Part shown: positions 59,166 to 64,000 of the stretch, in pieces
How positions within the stretch are numbered: the first letter of the stretch is position 1
Layout: every line of letters begins with the position of its first letter
Assembly (NCBI GenBank): GCA_002261195.1
Contig: MVBO01000046.1
Location: 32,195 to 96,194 of the forward strand
Source: Bifiguratus adelaidae
Lineage: Eukaryota > Mucoromycota > Endogonomycetes > Endogonales
DNA: 64,000 nt
Direction: 5' to 3'
Program-made: the position numbers and the translations under genes
The notes under the pieces: generated by a model
Seen by the model: the letters and a program-made list of their open reading frames with translations, nothing else
What the model was told of the DNA's origin: nothing
The model's database searches: none

Positions 59166-62100
59166 ATGCAAGGCGCTCAGGATCTCGAGAGTGGCGAAAA
59201 GGAGGCATTGCCTCAGAGAGCAATCACTTTTCAAGATGCTGCTGGCAAACCTGCTGGTACTTTGCCCTTGAAGCGTACCATGACTGCTGGCACCACGACC
59301 AGCGCACACACGATTCCCATCGGTTTTCGCACACTCTCTATACAAATCTCGGACTCGAGACGTACAGGCATGACTGAAGAGGAAGAGCCAAAGAAACCTT
59401 GGTTTAGCTTTGGACGCAAGGAGGCTGCCAAGCACGACACCACGGCCGATACGCAATACTTTGAGCGCATGCGCTTTCATACACAGGCACTCTCGGAAGT
59501 CTGTTCTCAGTTCAACGTTAACCCAGATCAAGGTCTCGACACGGCTGCTGTGCAAAGACGCCAACAACGGGACGGCAAGAATGTGCTCTCGCAACCGAAG
59601 CCTAATTACATCTGGAAACTCCTTGGATACATTTTCGGAGGCTTTTGTTCTATTCTCTGGGTCGGCGTTCTCGTCTTCTTTCTCTGCTGGCAGCCATTGA
59701 GCACCCCTCCCAGCGTTACGAATCTCGCTCTTGCTATTCTCGTTATTTTCGTCATTCTTTTGCAGGCTTTCTTCTCGGCTATTCAAGATTGGTCGACGTC
59801 TCGCGTCATGAATTCTATCCTCAACATGTTGCCATCCGAATGCTTTGTCCTTCGTGACGGTCAAGAGCACAAAATTCCCGCTTCTGAGCTCGTGGTCGGT
59901 GACATTGTTCACCTCAAGATTGGTAACAAGGTCCCTGCCGATATGCGATTGATGGAGACGAGTGGCGATGTACGGTTTGATCGGGCTGTGTTGACCGGTG
60001 AATCCGAAGAGATTGAAGGTGCCGTTGATGCCACCGATACCAACTTTCTCGAGACGCGCAACATCGCGTTGATGGGTACTCACGTCACCAACGGTGCTGC
60101 TACCGGTGTCGTCGTCTTAATTGGCAAAAATACCGTCATGGGTCGTATTTCGACTTTGACGAGCGATACCAGGGTAAAGCCAACCTTGATCCAACAGGAA
60201 ATCAGTCGATTCATTCGCATCATCATCTGCTTGACCGTCATCTTGGCTTGCCTCATTTTCTTCGTTTGGGTTGGGTAAGTTGTGTCCGCATCCAGAGTTG
60301 AACTATCGCTCATTCTTACATTCCTAGATGGCTTCGTGTGGATCACTTTGCCTTTATGAACGTGGTTGGCATGCTCAATAATGTCATGTCTTGCGTAGTC
60401 GCTTTCATTCCAGAGGGTATGCCCGTCGCTGTTGCACTGACGTTGTCCATGGTGGCCCGTCGCATGAAGCAGGCAAATGTTCTACCAAAATCGCTCTCTA
60501 CGGTCGAAACACTGGGCTGCGTGAACGTGATTTGCTCTGACAAGACTGGAACGCTCACCCAGAACCGCATGTTTGTTACCAGCGCTGGGTACGTGGATGC
60601 TGAAGTGTCTGTGGACGATCTCTCTCTACAATTGCGGGAAGCAAAAGGCAACAATATGGCCAAGGTCGGTCAGAAGCTTCATGAAGCCACTATTTTGTGC
60701 TGTGGTGCTGTCTTCGACTCTTCTGCTTCGGATAATCTGCCCATCTCTGAACGCCCCGTCAACGGCGATGCTACCGATGCTGCTGTCTTGCGTCTCTCCG
60801 AAACAATTGCACCTGCTCAACCTATCCGCGATAAGCATACCAAGATCTTCCAGATCCCCTTCAATTCCAAGAACAAGTGGATGCTCACTATGTACGAGAA
60901 TCCGGACCGCCCTGCATCCTTTGAATCCGAGAAGCGTCCCGAATGCCTAATGTTCGTCAAGGGTGCACCTGACGTCTTGCTGCCCAAGTGTACTTCTTAT
61001 TGGTCTGCTGAATCTGGCGAGGTCAAGGTGTTCGACGAGGAGGCTAAGCGCAAGCTTGTCGCTAGACAAGAGCAATGGTCTCGCAACGGTCAACGTGTCA
61101 TCTTACTTTGCTCACGCTGGTACGCTCCCTACTCGGCTCCCGGTTCCAACTCTTTTAGCGAGGAGATCAACAGCAGTGTATACGATCTGACTGTTGTCGG
61201 TTTATTGGGTATCATGGATCCTCCTCGTCCAGAAACAGCCAGCACCGTCGCATCCTGCCGTCGTGCTGGTGCTCGATTTTTTATGGTTACCGGTGACTTT
61301 GGTCTGACTGCTGCTGCTATCGCGAGGGAGATCGGTATTATCACTTCTACGTGCGATCCTCACACCTTTGACGACCTCTTTTCTGTGGTTGCGAAGGAGA
61401 TGACCGAAGGATTTTTGGATCGAGCACTCGTTTTGGAAGGCAAAGATATCGCTCGACTCGCAGATCATCAATGGGACACGGTTTGCCGATACGAGGAGAT
61501 TGTCTTTGCTCGCACATCACCTGAACAGAAGCTGCGCATCGTCAACGAATTCAAGGCTCGTGATTTCGTCGTGGCTGTGACAGGAGATGGTGTGAACGAT
61601 GCACCAGCCTTGAAGGCCGCTGATGTTGGTATTGCTGTTGTCACCGGATCTGATGTGGCTATTGAAGCCGCCGACTTGGTCTTGATGGGTCAATTCGACT
61701 CCATCACAGATGCTATTCGTCTTGGTCGTCTCGTTTTTCAAAATCTGCAGAAGGTCATTGGTTACCTCCTTCCCGCCGGCTCTTGGTCGGAAATCTGGCC
61801 TGTCCTCATCAACGTCTTCTTCGGTGTGCCTCTTCCCCTCTCCGCCTTCCTCATGATCATCATTTGCTGTTTCACCGATCTTTTCCCTTGCCTTGCTCTT
61901 ATTATGGAGAAGGAAGAATTTGATCTCTTGAACCTTCCTCCTCGCAACCACAAGCGCGACCATCTCATCACCGCCAAAATCTACATTCAATCCTACCTGT
62001 TTGTTGGATTCATGGAAACCGTTTGCGCGCACGCCATGTTCTTCCTTTACATGTATAAGTATGCCGGCATCACCATCAAGGAGTGCTTCTTTGCTTTCGA

Positions 62101-62494
62101 GAACTACGCCGACGGCTTCCACGGTTATACCCAAGATGAATTGACTTTTTTCAACAACCAGGGTCAATGTGTTTACTTTGTCTGTCTTGTCATCCTTCAG
62201 TGGGGCAACATTCTCTCCATCCGCAACCGTCGCCTTTCCGTTCTTCAAGCCGATCCCATCCGTCCAGAGCGTCGCAACCCATGGTTGTTCCTCGGTGCTT
62301 TCTTCTCCCTGTGCATAGCCATTTTTGTGACCGAAGTACCGGCGATCAACAACGTCTTTGGTACCGCTCCTGTACCGATCGAGTTCTGGTTCCTGCCTCT
62401 GCCTCTTGCTCTCGGTATTCTGCTCATGGACGAGCTTCGCAAACTCTCGGTGCGCTTATTCCCTAACGGTCCTACTGCCAAGATTGCTTGGTAA
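59166..62494 (+). CDS. P-type ATPase, type IIC (Na+/K+-ATPase alpha-like)
   Basis: Two exons (59166-60274, 60328-62494) encode 1091 residues. A hydrophilic leader of about 100 residues precedes the pump. Helices 1-2 are KLLGYIFGGFCSILWVGVLV and ALAILVIFVILLQAFFSAIQ. The actuator motif is LTGESEEIEG. Helix 4 has CVVAFIPEGMPVAVALTLSM. The phosphorylation site is ICSDKTGTLTQNRM, followed by KGAPDVLL, MDPPRPETA, VTGDFGLTAAAIA and VAVTGDGVNDAPALKAADVG. Helices 5-10 follow the Na,K-ATPase plan, with IVLQWGN-type VILQWGNILSIRNRRLSVL in place of the animal VVVQWADLVICKTRRNS. Animal enzymes exchange Na+ for K+; several ion-site residues differ here, so the transported ion is open. No beta-subunit gene is seen. 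Fungal IIC pumps are known but poorly characterised. Confidence 0.93.
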
Positions 62495-62611
62495 TCGATA
62501 CCTCTGTGTACATGTATTTCTGGGCTCATAGAAGCCCGAGTTTCTCTTGCACTATAGTGCAGTTGTTCTACTACCTCTTCATTAGACGATATCCATCATC
62601 CCCATCCTAAT

Positions 62612-62878
62612 TCAGTGTGCTGCTTTGCGCTTTTCCTCGAAAACAATGGATCTGTACATGGTTACTTCCATTATAGGCATGTCTCGCAAGCCACTCAGGA
62701 ACGAGAACGCGATAGTGCTGAAGACGTAAGCCAGTTGCTTTCTGGACTCGTCATCAAGCATGCTGTCGAAAAGTCCATGAGCACTCAAACCTATCGGAAG
62801 TGCACTAGAGGTGGGGGAAGGCGGGGCGGTGAGGCTGGATGATTGGAGTCCACTTTGCACGGGACGACCAGCTTCCAC
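62612..62878 (-). CDS. Hypothetical protein, 3' exon
   Basis: An open frame of 88 codons reads SALPIGLSAHGLFDSMLDDE, SRKQLAYVFSTIAFSFLSGL and MEVTMYRSIVFEEKRKAAH-stop. It has no ATG at its 5' end, but an acceptor-like AATAG stands directly before it at 62879-62883, so it may be the last exon of a minus-strand gene. No family is recognised, and no upstream exon could be found before the cox1-like insertion at 62966. It may equally be non-coding. Confidence 0.3.
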   Translation of the reverse strand: MEAGRPVQSGLQSSSLTAPPSPTSSALPIGLSAHGLFDSMLDDESRKQLAYVFSTIAFSFLSGLRDMPIMEVTMYRSIVFEEKRKAAH

Positions 62879-62965
62879 CTATTATGGGACGTTTTAGGCA
62901 ATGCTATCGCCTGGTGTCCTCTATATACGACAATGGCAGAGCGTGTGACGACTTCTTTAACAACC

Positions 62966-63049
62966 TTAACTGCTATTCTATTACTACTATCGTTACCTGT
63001 ATTAGCAGGTGGTATTTACAATGCTACTAACGGATAGAAACTTCAATCC
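62966..63049 (+). other. Nuclear insertion of mitochondrial cox1 (NUMT)
   Basis: Translated on the plus strand the stretch reads LTAILLLLSLPVLAGGI and, after one extra T at about 63017, TMLLTDRNFN. That is the helix VI / loop region of cytochrome c oxidase subunit 1, which in mitochondria continues with FDPAGGGDP. Here similarity stops after RNFN. Codons are A/T-ending (TTA, CTA, GTA), unlike the neighbouring nuclear genes. The single-base insertion and short length show that it is a dead nuclear copy. Confidence 0.8.
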
Positions 63050-64000
63050 TTTACATCAAACCTTTGCAACCTCAACATTTAGAGGAAATTACTGCGAATA
63101 TAATGACAAGATCCGTGTCATAACGCAGGCACGCAAACACCTTGATACTATACACCTGTAGTTGATCTGCAAAATGCTCTTGAATGAGATCAAGCTGTGG
63201 CATCTGGGTGCACACGGACGGACAACTCTTCCAAGGTCCAGGTAATAAGCCCTTGAATACGTCATTTGCGTTTCGTTTGTACAATGTAAGCTAGAAGGAT
63301 CTGGAGAATATGCAATCGACCCACATTACTGTGCGTCATTTCCTAAAATTACAGAGCGGCGGCGAGGCCCTCTCCAACACCCTTTCTTTCGATATGAACT
63401 TTGCATTTCCATGTTACACAACCGCATTACTCTCTACCGTCTATCTAGGACGGTACTTTAAACGACTGCAGCTTTGTTTGAAGTCAATAAGAAGCTTGAC
63501 GGACCCTCAAGAAACGATAATTCAACGAAAAAAATATGTTCCAGCCAACCGCGCAAGAAGCTCTTGAAGTCTTTGACCGATTGATCACATCCATCGCCTG
63601 CAGGGTTATGTCGGTGCAGACCTCTCTTACATAAGTTTCGTAGCAGACTATTGCGAGATCAGCATCCAAAGGAAGGACTGTGAATGTGAAGGATCGATTC
63701 GCAACATTATCCTACGGGATATCGGACGTTGGTACAAGGGAGCCGCTGAACTAGTCCCTGGATAGATTAGGATGTTGGGGTCCACCCCAAGGAGCATCAA
63801 GCTCTGGTGGTGTAACCTCTGCCAACGAGTTTGAGGTCAGCGAGGAGTTGCTCTGTCTCGGTGAACTAAAATGGGCGAGTCAATTCTATCCCATGGCGGT
63901 CAAGGCAGAGGCATCCCCCATTCTCAACTCTATATGGATGGAGCCAATGGGTATTTCAAATTTGCACAACGAAGATTCTAGGAAGAATGGAGTTGGAAAA
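63050..64000. other. Gene-poor end of the window
   Basis: About 950 bases with no supported gene. Short frames exist at 63310-63567 (+) and 63484-63669 (-). A plus-strand frame at about 63600-63766 contains GYVGADLSYISFVA, which recalls a CDC48-type AAA segment, but the match is too short to name. Confidence 0.4.

Noticed and set aside
61517..62248. 243-codon minus-strand frame inside the P-type ATPase
   Set aside because: It is opposite conserved helices 5-8 of the pump; its length follows from the C-ending codon bias of the real gene.
63600..63766. GYVGADLSYISFVA resembling a CDC48-type AAA ATPase segment
   Set aside because: Only about seven residues fit, and no Walker or second-region-of-homology motif can be found in any frame nearby.

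Overview
This is a fungal nuclear contig. Genes are dense on both strands, most are split by spliceosomal introns of about 45-60 nt, intergenic gaps are short, and the products are fungus-specific (trifunctional HIS4, Git1-type transporter, GH45 cellulase with a CBM1, white-collar photoreceptor, fungal DIL-ankyrin protein). The white-collar paralogue, the fungal type IIC P-type ATPase and the GH45-CBM1 enzyme fit an early-diverging fungus, most likely Mucoromycota. That placement is an inference from family resemblance, not a phylogeny. A 552-base N run (33180-33731) marks a scaffold gap inside one gene.

Layout. 1-6.5 kb, plus strand: 3' part of EXO70, a dipeptidyl aminopeptidase and an F-box/PP2-like gene in tight head-to-tail order. 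6.5-13.9 kb: SH3-EH endocytic protein (-), proteasome subunit PRE4 (+), NASP-type histone chaperone (-), DBP8 helicase (-), lactonase (+). 14.3-16.5 kb: a broken and an intact GH45 cellulase in tandem. 16.5-20.9 kb: MMT-type metal transporter and HAM1 (13 bp apart), then a CCCH zinc-finger gene (-). 20.9-22.8 kb: gene-poor, with a tRNA-Leu(AAG). 22.8-25.4 kb: a white-collar-1 gene with a broken LOV exon. 25.4-31 kb: ATX1 (+), CDC27 (-) and a decayed Git1-like transporter (-). 31.9-38.9 kb: Golgi glycosyltransferase (gapped), subtilase, wax-synthase-like acyltransferase (-) and TB2/DP1 protein (+), the last two divergent with 27 bp between their ATGs. 39-45.7 kb: INCENP (-), RAD54 (+), TAF12 (-). 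46.6-50.9 kb: DPM1 (-), HIS4 (+). 51-58.5 kb, all minus: MDJ1, peroxisomal thiolase with a PTS2, threonine aldolase, ankyrin-DIL protein. 59-62.5 kb: Na,K-ATPase-like pump. 62.5-64 kb: gene-poor, with a short mitochondrial cox1 insertion.

Most genes are unrelated housekeeping functions. Several touch secretion and cell surface (EXO70, DPM1, glycosyltransferase, dipeptidyl aminopeptidase, subtilase, cellulase) or genome maintenance (RAD54, INCENP, CDC27, NASP, HAM1), but I see no co-functional cluster. The most unusual content is the set of decayed paralogues (WC-1, Git1-like, GH45), the extremely close gene neighbours, the cox1 insertion, the degenerate-GT31 plus GT34 fusion, and non-canonical cation-site residues in the P-type ATPase. 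I found no CRISPR array, transposon or clearly new multi-gene system.
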